This document shows, in pieces, positions 15,962 through 24,655 of a DNA stretch of 35,696 bases. A model generated the notes under the pieces. It saw nothing but the letters and a program-made list of their open reading frames with translations. It was not told where the DNA came from and searched no databases. Source of the stretch: Betaproteobacteria bacterium (GTDB lineage Bacteria; Pseudomonadota; Gammaproteobacteria; Burkholderiales; SG8-39); assembly GCA_007280315.1 (NCBI GenBank), contig QYQC01000086.1:1-35696 (forward strand), in the 5' to 3' direction. The position numbers and the translations under genes were made by a program. Each line of letters opens with the position of its first letter. Within the stretch, counting starts at the first letter, position 1.

Positions 15962-17032
15962 TCACGCCGCTCGATCCCCGCCCCACAACCCGCCTTCAAG
16001 CACGAAAACGTGATAGCCGCGCTGCGCCAGCAGGAAAGCGGCAGCCGAACTGCGCCTGCCGCTCTGGCAGTAGACGATATATTCCTCGCCGATATCCAGT
16101 GCACCGAAGGCGTTGCGGATTTCTGACAAAGGAATATTGCGCGCACATGGCAGGCAGTCGTGCTGGTATTCGGATGGATAGCGCACATCTATCCAGTGCG
16201 CGCCGTTCAAAGTTTTCTGTTTTGCCTGCTCCATGTTGATCGCGTGCAGCAAGGGTTCGCGCAGCAGCATGTTGAAATCCTCCCGCCTCAGCCGCAACAG
16301 GCTGCCCGGCGTCTTCATCGTGACAGTGGCGTTACGCGTCGCATCCGACACCAGCGCCTCCTCGCCGAAAGTGTCGCCGCTCTTCAACTCGGCCAGCGTC
16401 ATATTGACGCCGCCTACCCTGCGCTCCACCTGGCACCTTCCCGACTCCACCAGGTAGTAATAATCGCCCTCCGCGCCTTCGCTGATGATCACGTCGCCGG
16501 ATCCCGCTTCGATGCGCTCGAAGCGCTGCAATAGTTCGCCGATATGCGCCGGTGGCAATTCGGAAAAGGCGCCGAAGCGCAGGCTGTTGATGCCGAGCAG
16601 GCCCGTGGTGACGCCCCAGTTGGCTCCAGGCGTTGACGCTGACGCGGGCGGCTCCATGCCGGGCTGATTCTGCATTGCCACCTGATCCCAGGTAAGCATG
16701 ACATCCAGCAGATCGTCGTCGATGCGCAGTAGCCGCAGGTCGGTCACCGCCTTGGCTGCGCCAAAACCACGCCGCTTGCCCAAAGGATGGCGCGCATCTG
16801 CGGACCCTCCGACGATGACCTCGGAGCTGCCCTCGCCATAGGTGAGGGCCAGCTCGCCGCTCAGCAGGTACACCGACTGACCCGCGATCGAACCCGGGCC
16901 AAACGGCTCAGCAGCGCGGCGCACAGGCTCGATGGAGCACAGCTTGGCGAGTTCCTTCAGCCGGGCGCCGGAAAGCGACGACAGCGGATCGAGCATACCC
17001 AAAGCTTCCACGCTGATTCTTGTGACTGCCAT
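15962..17032 (-). CDS. Cyclic nucleotide-binding protein fused to a C-terminal rhodanese domain
   Basis: The 356-residue protein has a degenerate N-terminal cNMP-like fold (about 15-115) and a canonical cNMP-binding domain at about 155-270. The phosphate-binding cassette reads FGEEALVSDATRNAT (222-236), including the Gly-Glu and the Arg that contact cAMP or cGMP. A rhodanese domain (about 275-352) carries YCQSGRRS with C322 as the persulfide-forming active-site cysteine. There is no DNA-binding HTH, so this is not a CRP-type transcription factor. ATG 17032 (GGAAA upstream) is preferred to an in-frame start at 17134 that would overlap the previous gene. It begins 37 nt after the MBL hydrolase gene, which itself follows the adenylate cyclase, so it is a natural cAMP effector. 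A cAMP-gated sulfurtransferase or phosphatase-like activity is inference. Confidence 0.88.
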   Translation of the reverse strand: MAVTRISVEALGMLDPLSSLSGARLKELAKLCSIEPVRRAAEPFGPGSIAGQSVYLLSGELALTYGEGSSEVIVGGSADARHPLGKRRGFGAAKAVTDLRLLRIDDDLLDVMLTWDQVAMQNQPGMEPPASASTPGANWGVTTGLLGINSLRFGAFSELPPAHIGELLQRFERIEAGSGDVIISEGAEGDYYYLVESGRCQVERRVGGVNMTLAELKSGDTFGEEALVSDATRNATVTMKTPGSLLRLRREDFNMLLREPLLHAINMEQAKQKTLNGAHWIDVRYPSEYQHDCLPCARNIPLSEIRNAFGALDIGEEYIVYCQSGRRSSAAAFLLAQRGYHVFVLEGGLWGGDRAA

Positions 17033-17069
17033 GCGCGTTTCCGTGGCGATTGACGTATTTATGGTGCCG

Positions 17070-17837
17070 CTAGAACTCGAAAACCTGGTTGTTCTGCAGC
17101 ATGCGCGGTTTGTACTGTCCGGCACAATCCTCAATTTCCTGCATCGTCAGTTCGATCTCACCCGGTTTCAGATGGGTGATGAAAATCTCCGCATCGCGCT
17201 CGAGTTTTACCAGCTCCTCAGCAAGCAGGCTCGGGCAAAAATGCTTGGCTGTTATCGCAAGTTCCCGCTCGCGGTTGCAGAAGGCAGTCTCGATAATCAA
17301 GTAGCGCAAATTGGCAATCTTGTTGACTTCCTTCCACAACGGATCGTGTGTCGTGGTGTCGCCTGTAAACACCAGGCTGGCGTCGCCCGAATCGATCTGG
17401 AAGCCCACTGCAGGCACCACATGGTTTGCCGGCAGCGACGTAATTTTTCGCCCTTTCAGCTCCACCGTCTTGCCGAGCTCCAATACCTCGTAACGCATGA
17501 ACGGCTTGCTCGGTGTGGGAATTTGCGTGAAGTCCGGCCAAATGCTCCAGTTGAAAATATGGTTGCGGATGATCTCCAGCGTCGGCTCGGTCGCGTGCAC
17601 GGTGAGCGGCTTGTTGCGCATGCCGCCGACGGTGTCGACCAGGAACGGTATGGAGCAAATATGATCCAGGTGCGAATGCGTGACGAATATGTGGTCGATC
17701 AGCATCAGCTCCGCCAGCGATACGTCGCCGACCCCGGTACCGGCGTCGATCAGGATGTCATTGTCGACGAGCATCGACGTGGTGCGCAGATGCCGTCCGC
17801 CGATTCCGCCGCTGCAACCGAGGATTCTCAGCTTCAT
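17070..17837 (-). CDS. MBL-fold hydrolase, probable cyclic-nucleotide phosphodiesterase (class II-like)
   Basis: The 255-residue protein shows the metallo-beta-lactamase metal site THSHLDH (H54, H56, D58, H59), with further ligands likely H139 (NHVVPAVGF), D160 (FTGDTTTHDPLW) and H222 (FITHLKPGE). The N-terminus LGCSGGIGG...TTSMLVDNDILIDAGTG resembles class II cAMP phosphodiesterases and related ElaC-type enzymes. Most related phosphohydrolases act on cyclic nucleotides or on RNA 3' ends. Its position 12 nt downstream of an adenylate cyclase and 37 nt upstream of a cNMP-binding protein favours cAMP hydrolysis. The start ATG 17837 lacks a clear ribosome binding site, suggesting translational coupling. 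No signal peptide, so cytosolic. Alternative: a tRNase Z-like or other phosphodiesterase; the substrate is not settled by sequence. Confidence 0.8.
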   Translation of the reverse strand: MKLRILGCSGGIGGRHLRTTSMLVDNDILIDAGTGVGDVSLAELMLIDHIFVTHSHLDHICSIPFLVDTVGGMRNKPLTVHATEPTLEIIRNHIFNWSIWPDFTQIPTPSKPFMRYEVLELGKTVELKGRKITSLPANHVVPAVGFQIDSGDASLVFTGDTTTHDPLWKEVNKIANLRYLIIETAFCNRERELAITAKHFCPSLLAEELVKLERDAEIFITHLKPGEIELTMQEIEDCAGQYKPRMLQNNQVFEF

Positions 17838-17849
17838 CGCGCGCGTCGG

Positions 17850-20072
17850 CTACTTGGTCTTGAAGGTCGTTACGCCGTCCCAATCCGCAGGGGGCGGTTC
17901 GATACGGCACTGGGCAATACGCTCGAAGTACATCTGGTAGAGCACGGAATCCGGTGACATGCGCTGCACATTCAGCAGATTCATCTCCGCCTCGTCCCAG
18001 TTCTGCGCACGATAGGCTTTGAGCGCTTTGTGCCACAGCTTGATTTCATCCTTGATCTTTTGATCGACCTCGCTATCGACGCCGATCGGCTCGAAGATCG
18101 CCACCGGTTCGTCCTTGCCTTTGACCTTCACCCGATCGAGTTCGCGAAACACGATATCCTTTACCGCCACTTTCGTATTCGGGCCGACGATAACCCCGAC
18201 GCCGTAGATCCGGGTCAGGCCCTCCAGCCGCGATCCGAGATTGACTGCGTCGCCCATCACCGTGTAGGCCTTGCGCAGCTTGGAGCCCATATCGCCGACG
18301 CTCATGCTGCCGGTATTGACGCCGACGCCGATGCGTATGTCAGGCCAGCCGCGCTCCAGCATCTTTGCGCGCAAGTTGTCGAGTTCACGCTGCATTGCCA
18401 TGGCGCTGATCACCCCCTGGCGCGCATGCTCGGGATCGGCCACCGGCGCGCCCCAGAAAGCCATGATGGCATCGCCGATATACTTGTCGAGGGTGCCGCG
18501 GTGGTTACGGATCACCAGACTCATCGCGGTAAGGTAATCGTTGATGAACTGCGACAGATCCTTTGGTGACAGGCTTTCGGAGATCGAAGTAAACCCGACG
18601 ATATCGGAGAACAGTACAGTAAGTTCCTCGCTCTTGCCTTCCATGCTGTAGCGCTGCGGATCCTTCGCCATTTCATCGACCAATTCCGGCGGCACATACT
18701 GACCAAACAGCTCGGTGAACTGACGTTTGCTGCGCGATTCGACGAAGTAACCCCAGGACATGTTGAACGCAAACAAGGCAGCAATCATCAGCAGACTGGA
18801 TGCAAGGGGCAGAATGATGCCGCCCTTGGTCCACAGCGCAACGTCGAGGCCGGTAATGAGCGCCGTCGCCAGCAGAGACGCCAGAGTGGCCTTGAACGGA
18901 CTCAGCAGCGGCACCAGCAACGACAGCGCGACGCCGCCGATCAGCAGCAGCACTACCTCGGTGCCGAGGATGTAGGCGGGTTTGTGCTTGAAATTGTTAT
19001 CCAGCATTGAGGCGATCATGTTGGCGTGGATTTCCACACCGGGGAACACGCTGCCCACCGGCGTGGATCGCAGGTCGAGCAGACCCGGCGCGGTGGTGCC
19101 GATCAGCGCGATCTTGCCGCGCAGTTCATCCTTGGGTACTTTCCCGAAATACACGTCGGCAAGCGAAACGTACTTGAAGCTGCCGCGTGTGCCGCGGTAA
19201 GGAATGAACGCGCTCACGGTATCATCGACCGGAATGGTTACCGGCCCCACTTTCAGCCATTCCAGCCCGGAGTAACCGTCACTGGTGGGTTTCTCGGACG
19301 AAAATCCCGGCTCCACCTTGGGGTAGTTCGCCAGCACCCGGATGACCGCAAGCGAAAGCGCTTCGTAGTAGTCGCCGTTGTATTCGGCGAGTATCGGTAC
19401 CCGCCGCGACACACCGTCGTTATCTACCAGCGGATTGAAGTGCCCTGCGTTGGCAGCGTTGGCCTGGAATTCCGGCAAATTGGCGCCATAGCCGCGCCAG
19501 TGGGTGAATCGGATATTCCTGCCCTGGAACGCGCCTTTTTCCAGCACCGGCTTGGGTAGTGCGCCCGAGCGCACGGCGTTTTCGTCGCTGTTGAAATAGT
19601 ATCCGAGTACGACGGGTCGTCCTTTGATCGTCTCTGCCATGATGCGGTCGTAGTCGAGTTCCGGCCGCAATTCCTTGAGCGCCGATTGAAACGAGCCCAC
19701 ATCCCTGAGCTTGCCCTTGGCGAGCTTCTCGAGCACCGGCAGTCCCGAGCCTTCGTCGGGTTCCGCGAACACGATGTCGAAGCCGGCGATGACTATGCCG
19801 TATTCATCGAAAAGCTTCTTCAGCAGGGCGGAGAACTTGTCGCGGCGCCAGGGCCAGTGCCCGAGCGCGGTCTTGTCCACGCTGCGCTCGTCGATATCGA
19901 GGATGACGATTCGCGGGTCCACACCACCGGGCATGGTGAGAGCGAGCCGCGTGTCGTAGATTATGTTGTCGAGCCGGGTGATGAGCCCGATATTGAACAG
20001 TTCGGCTACATGGCCGACGAACACCAGCATCAAAGCAAGGCTAAGGACGATCCTGACGATATGCTTTTTCAA
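17850..20072 (-). CDS. CHASE2-domain class III adenylate cyclase
   Basis: The 740-residue receptor has an N-terminal membrane helix (about 5-28), a periplasmic CHASE2 sensor (about 30-350) with VDPRIVILDIDERSV and LRGKIALIGTTAPGLLDLRSTPVG, and three membrane helices at about 370-440. A cytosolic class III cyclase domain follows at about 480-660. Catalytic residues are present: metal-binding D490 (LFSDIVGFTSIS) and D534 (KYIGDAIMAFWGAP), purine-specifying K530 and T604, and transition-state N611 and R615 (GDAVNLGSRLEG). The K/T pair indicates ATP rather than GTP. A TPR-like tail covers about 675-720. The start is TTG at 20072, supported by AAAGGAGACGAC directly upstream and by the membrane helix starting at once. 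It is probably co-transcribed with the FHA gene (31 nt before) and the MBL gene (12 nt after). Confidence 0.94.
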   Translation of the reverse strand: MKKHIVRIVLSLALMLVFVGHVAELFNIGLITRLDNIIYDTRLALTMPGGVDPRIVILDIDERSVDKTALGHWPWRRDKFSALLKKLFDEYGIVIAGFDIVFAEPDEGSGLPVLEKLAKGKLRDVGSFQSALKELRPELDYDRIMAETIKGRPVVLGYYFNSDENAVRSGALPKPVLEKGAFQGRNIRFTHWRGYGANLPEFQANAANAGHFNPLVDNDGVSRRVPILAEYNGDYYEALSLAVIRVLANYPKVEPGFSSEKPTSDGYSGLEWLKVGPVTIPVDDTVSAFIPYRGTRGSFKYVSLADVYFGKVPKDELRGKIALIGTTAPGLLDLRSTPVGSVFPGVEIHANMIASMLDNNFKHKPAYILGTEVVLLLIGGVALSLLVPLLSPFKATLASLLATALITGLDVALWTKGGIILPLASSLLMIAALFAFNMSWGYFVESRSKRQFTELFGQYVPPELVDEMAKDPQRYSMEGKSEELTVLFSDIVGFTSISESLSPKDLSQFINDYLTAMSLVIRNHRGTLDKYIGDAIMAFWGAPVADPEHARQGVISAMAMQRELDNLRAKMLERGWPDIRIGVGVNTGSMSVGDMGSKLRKAYTVMGDAVNLGSRLEGLTRIYGVGVIVGPNTKVAVKDIVFRELDRVKVKGKDEPVAIFEPIGVDSEVDQKIKDEIKLWHKALKAYRAQNWDEAEMNLLNVQRMSPDSVLYQMYFERIAQCRIEPPPADWDGVTTFKTK

Positions 20073-20103
20073 GTCGTCTCCTTTCTAGTCCGGGGGAGAC
20101 GGG

Positions 20104-20940
20104 TCAGCGTTTGAAGAAAAATTCCACCTTCACACCGGCAAGCTCGATGACGTCGTGGTCATTGAGCGCATGCGCCTGCTGCTCTATCGGTTTGCCGTTG
20201 ACAATGGGCTTGTTGGCGCCTTCAACGTGGGTGATGAAAAAGCCCTGTGGCCGGCGGGTGATGACCGCGACCTGCACGCCGGGCTTGCCCAGAGTGGTCA
20301 GCGGCTTGGTCAGTTCGAGTTCCTTGCCGGCATTGCCGCCGGACATGAGCTTCAGCATGGCGTGCCGAGCCGGAGCGGCAGGGGCAGGGGCAGGAGACGG
20401 CGCATGAGTCGGCGTCGGCACTGACGCCGGAGTGGATGCAGAAACACCCACAGATGCGGCGGTTATGCCGACCTGGGTGGCGGCATGCGATCTGGCGGCC
20501 GCGTCAGCTGGAGGCGTTGCCGCTGCCGCGCCCGCGGGCGCGGTCTCGACGTGGGCCGGTGCCGGGGCAGCTGGCGCAGGGGGCTTTCGCATCGCGCCGG
20601 GGCGGAGAATCATGGTCTTCTCGAAGTCGGCGGCCTTGACGGCGCCTGGCTGCGCTTCGGCCATGTACTTGAGCTTGTACTTGCCCAGTTCGATTACATC
20701 GTTATTCTGCAGAAAATGTTTCTTTACCGTTTTGCCGTTGACGAATGTGCCGTTGGTGCTGCCCAGATCCTCGAGGAACGAATCCGCGAGTATGGTCACA
20801 ATTACAGCGTGCTCGCCGCTGACGGCCAGATTGTCGATCTGGATATCATTGTGCGGTTTGCGCCCGATGGTGGTGCGCTCCTTGGAAAGCTGAATTTCCT
20901 TGAGCACCAGACCGTCCATACTGAGTATTAGCTTCGCCAT
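20104..20940 (-). CDS. Twin forkhead-associated (FHA) domain protein
   Basis: The 278-residue protein starts with a complete FHA domain (about 22-92): TTIGRKPHNDIQIDN, SGEHA and LGSTNGTFVNG contain the Arg, Ser and Asn that read phosphothreonine. A short segment with FEKTMILRPG (T109) follows; similar Thr motifs in other small FHA proteins are phosphorylated by the cognate kinase. An Ala/Pro-rich linker (about 118-192) leads to a second, degenerate FHA-like fold (about 193-278; LGKPGVQVAVITRRPQGFFI, KPIVNGKPI) that lacks the usual phosphothreonine residues. ATG 20940 has AGGA at good spacing. The gene lies 15 nt after the PP2C phosphatase gene. It is the likely phosphoprotein adaptor between the receptor kinase and a downstream target, perhaps the cyclase encoded next; the partner is inferred. 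Confidence 0.92.
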   Translation of the reverse strand: MAKLILSMDGLVLKEIQLSKERTTIGRKPHNDIQIDNLAVSGEHAVIVTILADSFLEDLGSTNGTFVNGKTVKKHFLQNNDVIELGKYKLKYMAEAQPGAVKAADFEKTMILRPGAMRKPPAPAAPAPAHVETAPAGAAAATPPADAAARSHAATQVGITAASVGVSASTPASVPTPTHAPSPAPAPAAPARHAMLKLMSGGNAGKELELTKPLTTLGKPGVQVAVITRRPQGFFITHVEGANKPIVNGKPIEQQAHALNDHDVIELAGVKVEFFFKR

Positions 20941-20955
20941 AGCGTTGTCCTCGTG

Positions 20956-21780
20956 CTATCTAAACCATCCGAAAATTTTCTTTGCCAAACCCTGTCCGGC
21001 CGGGTAATCACGCAGAATCTTCACCAATACCACCGATACGTTGTCGCGCCCGCCGTTGTCGTTCGCCATCTGCACCAGCTGTTGCACTGCCAGATTCAGA
21101 TTGGCGCCCAGGGCCTGCAGCGCCATGCCGATATCTTCATCGCTCACCATATCCGAGAGCCCGTCGGAGCAGAGCAAATAGATATCGCCCGGCTGCGTGT
21201 CGTATTCGTGAATCTCCGGCTCCACCGCCGGATCGATGCCCATTGCCCGCGTCACCAGATTCTTGTTCGACGAGCCCTTCGCCTGCTCCTTGGTCAGCAT
21301 GCCGGCATCGATCTGCTCCTGCAGCAACGAATGGTCCTTGCTCACCTGGCTGAATTCGTCGCCGCGCATACGGTACAGGCGCGAATCGCCGATATGCGCC
21401 ACCATCACCTTGTTATCGTAAAACAGCGCCACTACCAGCGTCGTGCCCATGCCGGCGTACTGAGGTTGACTCTGCGCGGCCTGGAATATCGACGAATTGG
21501 CCTTGGCAATCTGCTGCTGCAGCATTTTCGCCGCAGCCTTCTGTCCGCTTTGCGGGTCAACCTCATGCGGTGCGTGCTCCTCAAGCATCTGCCGCAATTC
21601 GGTGGTAAGCACCGTTGTGGCCATACCGCTTGCCACTTCACCCGCATTGTAGCCCCCCATGCCGTCTGCCAGCACCACCAGGCCGTGTTCCGGGACCGAA
21701 GCGATCGAGTCCTCGTTGTTTGAGCGCACCATCCCGGGGTCGGTATGGCTGGCCACTTCCAGGGCTTGGCTCAGGTCCAT
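20956..21780 (-). CDS. PP2C-family serine/threonine phosphatase (Stp/PrpC type)
   Basis: The 274-residue soluble protein carries the metal-binding and structural motifs of bacterial PP2C enzymes in order: TDPGMVRSNNEDS (D24), VLADGMGGYNAGEVAS (D39, G40), MGTTLVVAL, VAHIGDSRLYRMR, SKDHSLLQEQ, NLVTRAMG, YLLCSDGLSDMVSDEDI and GGRDNVSVVLVKI. These provide the aspartates that bind two or three Mn/Mg ions. Length matches the family. It starts 12 nt after the receptor kinase stop and is followed by the FHA gene 15 nt later, the classic kinase-phosphatase-FHA grouping. It should reverse phosphorylation by that kinase. No membrane segment. Confidence 0.95.
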   Translation of the reverse strand: MDLSQALEVASHTDPGMVRSNNEDSIASVPEHGLVVLADGMGGYNAGEVASGMATTVLTTELRQMLEEHAPHEVDPQSGQKAAAKMLQQQIAKANSSIFQAAQSQPQYAGMGTTLVVALFYDNKVMVAHIGDSRLYRMRGDEFSQVSKDHSLLQEQIDAGMLTKEQAKGSSNKNLVTRAMGIDPAVEPEIHEYDTQPGDIYLLCSDGLSDMVSDEDIGMALQALGANLNLAVQQLVQMANDNGGRDNVSVVLVKILRDYPAGQGLAKKIFGWFR

Positions 21781-21792
21781 GCGGCGGGCTTC

Positions 21793-24405
21793 CTAGGCTC
21801 CGGCATCCGTGCCGACACCGCCGACCGGTGCCGCACCGGCAGCGAACGCCGCGCGCAGCGCTGCGGCGAATTCTTCTCCGGTCTGGTAGCGATCCTCCGC
21901 CTCCTTGGCCATCGCCTTGTCAAGGAACGCCACCAGCGCTGGCGGTATTCCCGGCCGGACCAGGAAGATTTCGGCCGCCGGTTCGTTGGCAATCTTGAAC
22001 ATCAGCTGCGCCATTGAATCTCCGACGAAAGGCAACGCGCCGCAAAGCATCTGGTACAGGCTCACCGCCAGCGAAAACAGGTCGCTGCGTCCGTCCACCT
22101 TCTTGCCCGAGAGCTGCTCTGGCGACATATAGGATGGCGTGCCCAGCACCATGCCCGTTTTGGTCTTGGAGGAATCGGTTATGCGCGCAATGCCGAAGTC
22201 GGTGACCTTGGGCGCGTCGCTTTCCGGCTCGTACATGATGTTCGCCGGCTTGATATCGCGATGAACGATGTTCTGCTTGTGCGCGTAGCCGAGCGCATCG
22301 GCGACGCGCGCGATGATCGACACAACCTTGTCCATCGGCAGCAGGTTGTCCGGTTTGGTAAACGGGATCAGGTCCTTGCCTTTGAGCAGTTCCATTGCGA
22401 TATAGCACAGGTCGTGCTCCTCACCCGCATCGTAAATGGTGACGATATTGGGGTGCGACAACCGCCCTGCGGTCTCCGCCTCGCGAAAGAATCGCTCCTT
22501 CACCTCGACCAGCTCCTCCGCCTCGAACTCCTGCGACAACGCCATGGTTTTGATCGCCACCACGCGGCCGATCTTCGGGTCCTTGCCCTGGTAGACCACG
22601 CCCATCGCGCCCTTGCCCAGCTCTTTTTCCACCTGGTAGCGGCCGAGCATGGGCTTTTCCGCGCCCGCGCCCAGCGACATGGAGCCGCCGGGATGGCTGG
22701 ACGCCCCGCCAAGGACTATCGTCTCCGACATCGCCCTGGCGCGATTCAGCCGCGACTCCAGGTCGCGGAACTTCGGATTGTGATTGGCCATGTACTGAAA
22801 CACGTTTTCCGCCTTGTTGAACTGGCGTTTGCGCTCGAAATCGAGCGCCAGGTTGTACAGGTTGTCCATTACGCCATCATCCAGCGGCACCTTGCGGAAC
22901 TTGTCCCACGCCATGTCGAGCTGGCCCTGCCCCTGAAACGCGAGCCCGAGCATGCGGTTGGACTCGGCCGAATCGGCGTCAGACTTGACCTTGCCCGCTT
23001 CGGTGAGGACGAAGCGTTTGGTCACCAGCAGTACATGGCCGATAACCAGCAGCACCAGCGGCAGCATCAGTTGCAGCCACATCGCACTGGTGGTCATGAG
23101 CACGAAGTGTGTAATCAGCAGCAATCCGATCAGCGCCGCGGTAATCATCGCGCCCATGCCGGCTTTTAGCCGCGGCAGGATTCCGATCAGATAAGCGGCG
23201 ATGAGTACGAATACCAGAAGCTCAACCCAGTAGCCCCAGATCGGCGCGACGAAAAAATGCTCGGATAGAATCGAGGACACCGAATGCGCGAGCACCAGCA
23301 CCGGCGGCATCGCGGGCGACACCGGCGTGATGGCCGCGCTGCCCAGGCCAGGAGCAGTGGGCCCGATCAGAACTATCTTGTCCTGATATTTGCTCACCGG
23401 GATTTTGCCGCTGATGACGTCGTAGAACGAATCGACCGGGAACGCGGGCCGCCCGTCTCGATCCTTGTAGAAATAGGCGTACATCCGCGTAAACGGATCG
23501 GTGACTATGTTGAGCCGTCCCAGCGATACCTTCTCACCTGGCTGGACTTTGATGTCGCCCACGCCGAGGTTGAGACTGCGAGCTGCGACCATCATCGACA
23601 GCGACGGATAGATCTGCCCGAAATAATCCAGCACCAGCGACTCGGCGCGGGTGCCGCCGTCCACATCGGGCGTCGAGTTGAGGTATCCGAGCGCGGCCGA
23701 GGCCTTGCCCAGGATTTCAATCGGATAATCGATTTTACGCGTCGGCAATATCGAGTCGTCAGTCACTTTGACGGCTTTGGGCAGACTGTTCCTAGCTACA
23801 AACTCAGGCAGAGGCTTGTCCGGTTTCCCCAGCGCGGCACCGAGGTCGAACAATGTCATTGGCACCACGTTACCCGCATGCGCAAAGCTTTCGGAAAGCC
23901 TGCGGTCGGTGTTGAGCTTTTGCTCTGCCTCCTTCAGCAGCGCGATGAACTGCGCGAGTTCGCCCGTCACCGGCGCCGCCGCGGGCGCTGTCACGGGCGC
24001 AATCGGCGCCTGCGCCGCGTCCGCGGGCACAACCGCTGCCGGTGCGCCCGCCCCGGTCAGGTCGAGCAGCTTGGTGACGTAGGTGTAGCCCGGGTCGGTC
24101 TGAGGCTCGGAGAACAACACGGTATAGGCGATGACTTTCGCCTTCGCCGCCGCCAGGCTATCGGTGAGTTTCGCCAATACCTCGCGTGACCAGGGCCAGC
24201 GGCCAAGGTTGGCCAAGCTCTGCTCGTCGATGGCGATAACTGCGATCTTGTCGAGCGGGGTGCGCGATGTCGCGATTACGCCCAGGTCATAGGCCTTGCG
24301 CTCGAGACTGGGAACAAGATCGCTGGCACGTGCGAACAGGGCGACGCAAACGACCACGGCGACGCCGAGAAACCAGTCGGTCTTCCAAAAACCCGCTTTC
24401 GTCAT
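21793..24405 (-). CDS. CHASE2 receptor serine/threonine protein kinase
   Basis: The 870-residue protein has an N-terminal membrane helix (about 10-25) and a periplasmic CHASE2 sensor (about 30-385; LDKIAVIAIDEQSLANLGRW, DKIVLIGPTAPGLGS) with an Ala/Pro-rich insertion at about 118-148. Two to three membrane helices span 390-465. A cytosolic TPR-like segment (about 480-555) and a C-terminal Hanks-type kinase (588-850) follow. Kinase motifs are intact: GKGAMG (597-602), K619, HRDIKPANIM (D717), DFG (D736), GTPSYMSPEQ and DGRSDLFSLAVSLYQML. A linker Thr motif SETIVLGG (561-568) resembles FHA-binding sites. ATG 24405 has AGAGGA at 7 nt; the in-frame start at 24519 is rejected as it only adds an unstructured leader. 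It is first in the operon. It shares its sensor type with the cyclase at 17850-20072. Confidence 0.94.
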   Translation of the reverse strand: MTKAGFWKTDWFLGVAVVVCVALFARASDLVPSLERKAYDLGVIATSRTPLDKIAVIAIDEQSLANLGRWPWSREVLAKLTDSLAAAKAKVIAYTVLFSEPQTDPGYTYVTKLLDLTGAGAPAAVVPADAAQAPIAPVTAPAAAPVTGELAQFIALLKEAEQKLNTDRRLSESFAHAGNVVPMTLFDLGAALGKPDKPLPEFVARNSLPKAVKVTDDSILPTRKIDYPIEILGKASAALGYLNSTPDVDGGTRAESLVLDYFGQIYPSLSMMVAARSLNLGVGDIKVQPGEKVSLGRLNIVTDPFTRMYAYFYKDRDGRPAFPVDSFYDVISGKIPVSKYQDKIVLIGPTAPGLGSAAITPVSPAMPPVLVLAHSVSSILSEHFFVAPIWGYWVELLVFVLIAAYLIGILPRLKAGMGAMITAALIGLLLITHFVLMTTSAMWLQLMLPLVLLVIGHVLLVTKRFVLTEAGKVKSDADSAESNRMLGLAFQGQGQLDMAWDKFRKVPLDDGVMDNLYNLALDFERKRQFNKAENVFQYMANHNPKFRDLESRLNRARAMSETIVLGGASSHPGGSMSLGAGAEKPMLGRYQVEKELGKGAMGVVYQGKDPKIGRVVAIKTMALSQEFEAEELVEVKERFFREAETAGRLSHPNIVTIYDAGEEHDLCYIAMELLKGKDLIPFTKPDNLLPMDKVVSIIARVADALGYAHKQNIVHRDIKPANIMYEPESDAPKVTDFGIARITDSSKTKTGMVLGTPSYMSPEQLSGKKVDGRSDLFSLAVSLYQMLCGALPFVGDSMAQLMFKIANEPAAEIFLVRPGIPPALVAFLDKAMAKEAEDRYQTGEEFAAALRAAFAAGAAPVGGVGTDAGA

Positions 24406-24655
24406 TCCCGGTCCTCTGCGTCCCTGATCTACTTCCGCCAACGCCCGGCTATCTGCCGAATAGCGAAGGCATTTTACGACATTAGCCCCGGCGCCAGTGC
24501 TACTCGAACCGGAGCGCACGGATCATGCCGAGAGGCGTCCCGAAGCGCTGCCGGCTGCGACCCGGAACCTTCTTCTGTACAGACTATTAGCCCTGTGTCG
24601 CCCCAACTTTCGCCTGTGCGGGCAAGTCTTATTAATAAACAGGGCGATAATAGTC

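Noticed and set aside
14627..16126. 499-codon open frame on the plus strand
   Set aside because: Antisense to the PilB-like and cNMP-rhodanese genes, whose motifs are unambiguous; no ribosome binding site or domain.
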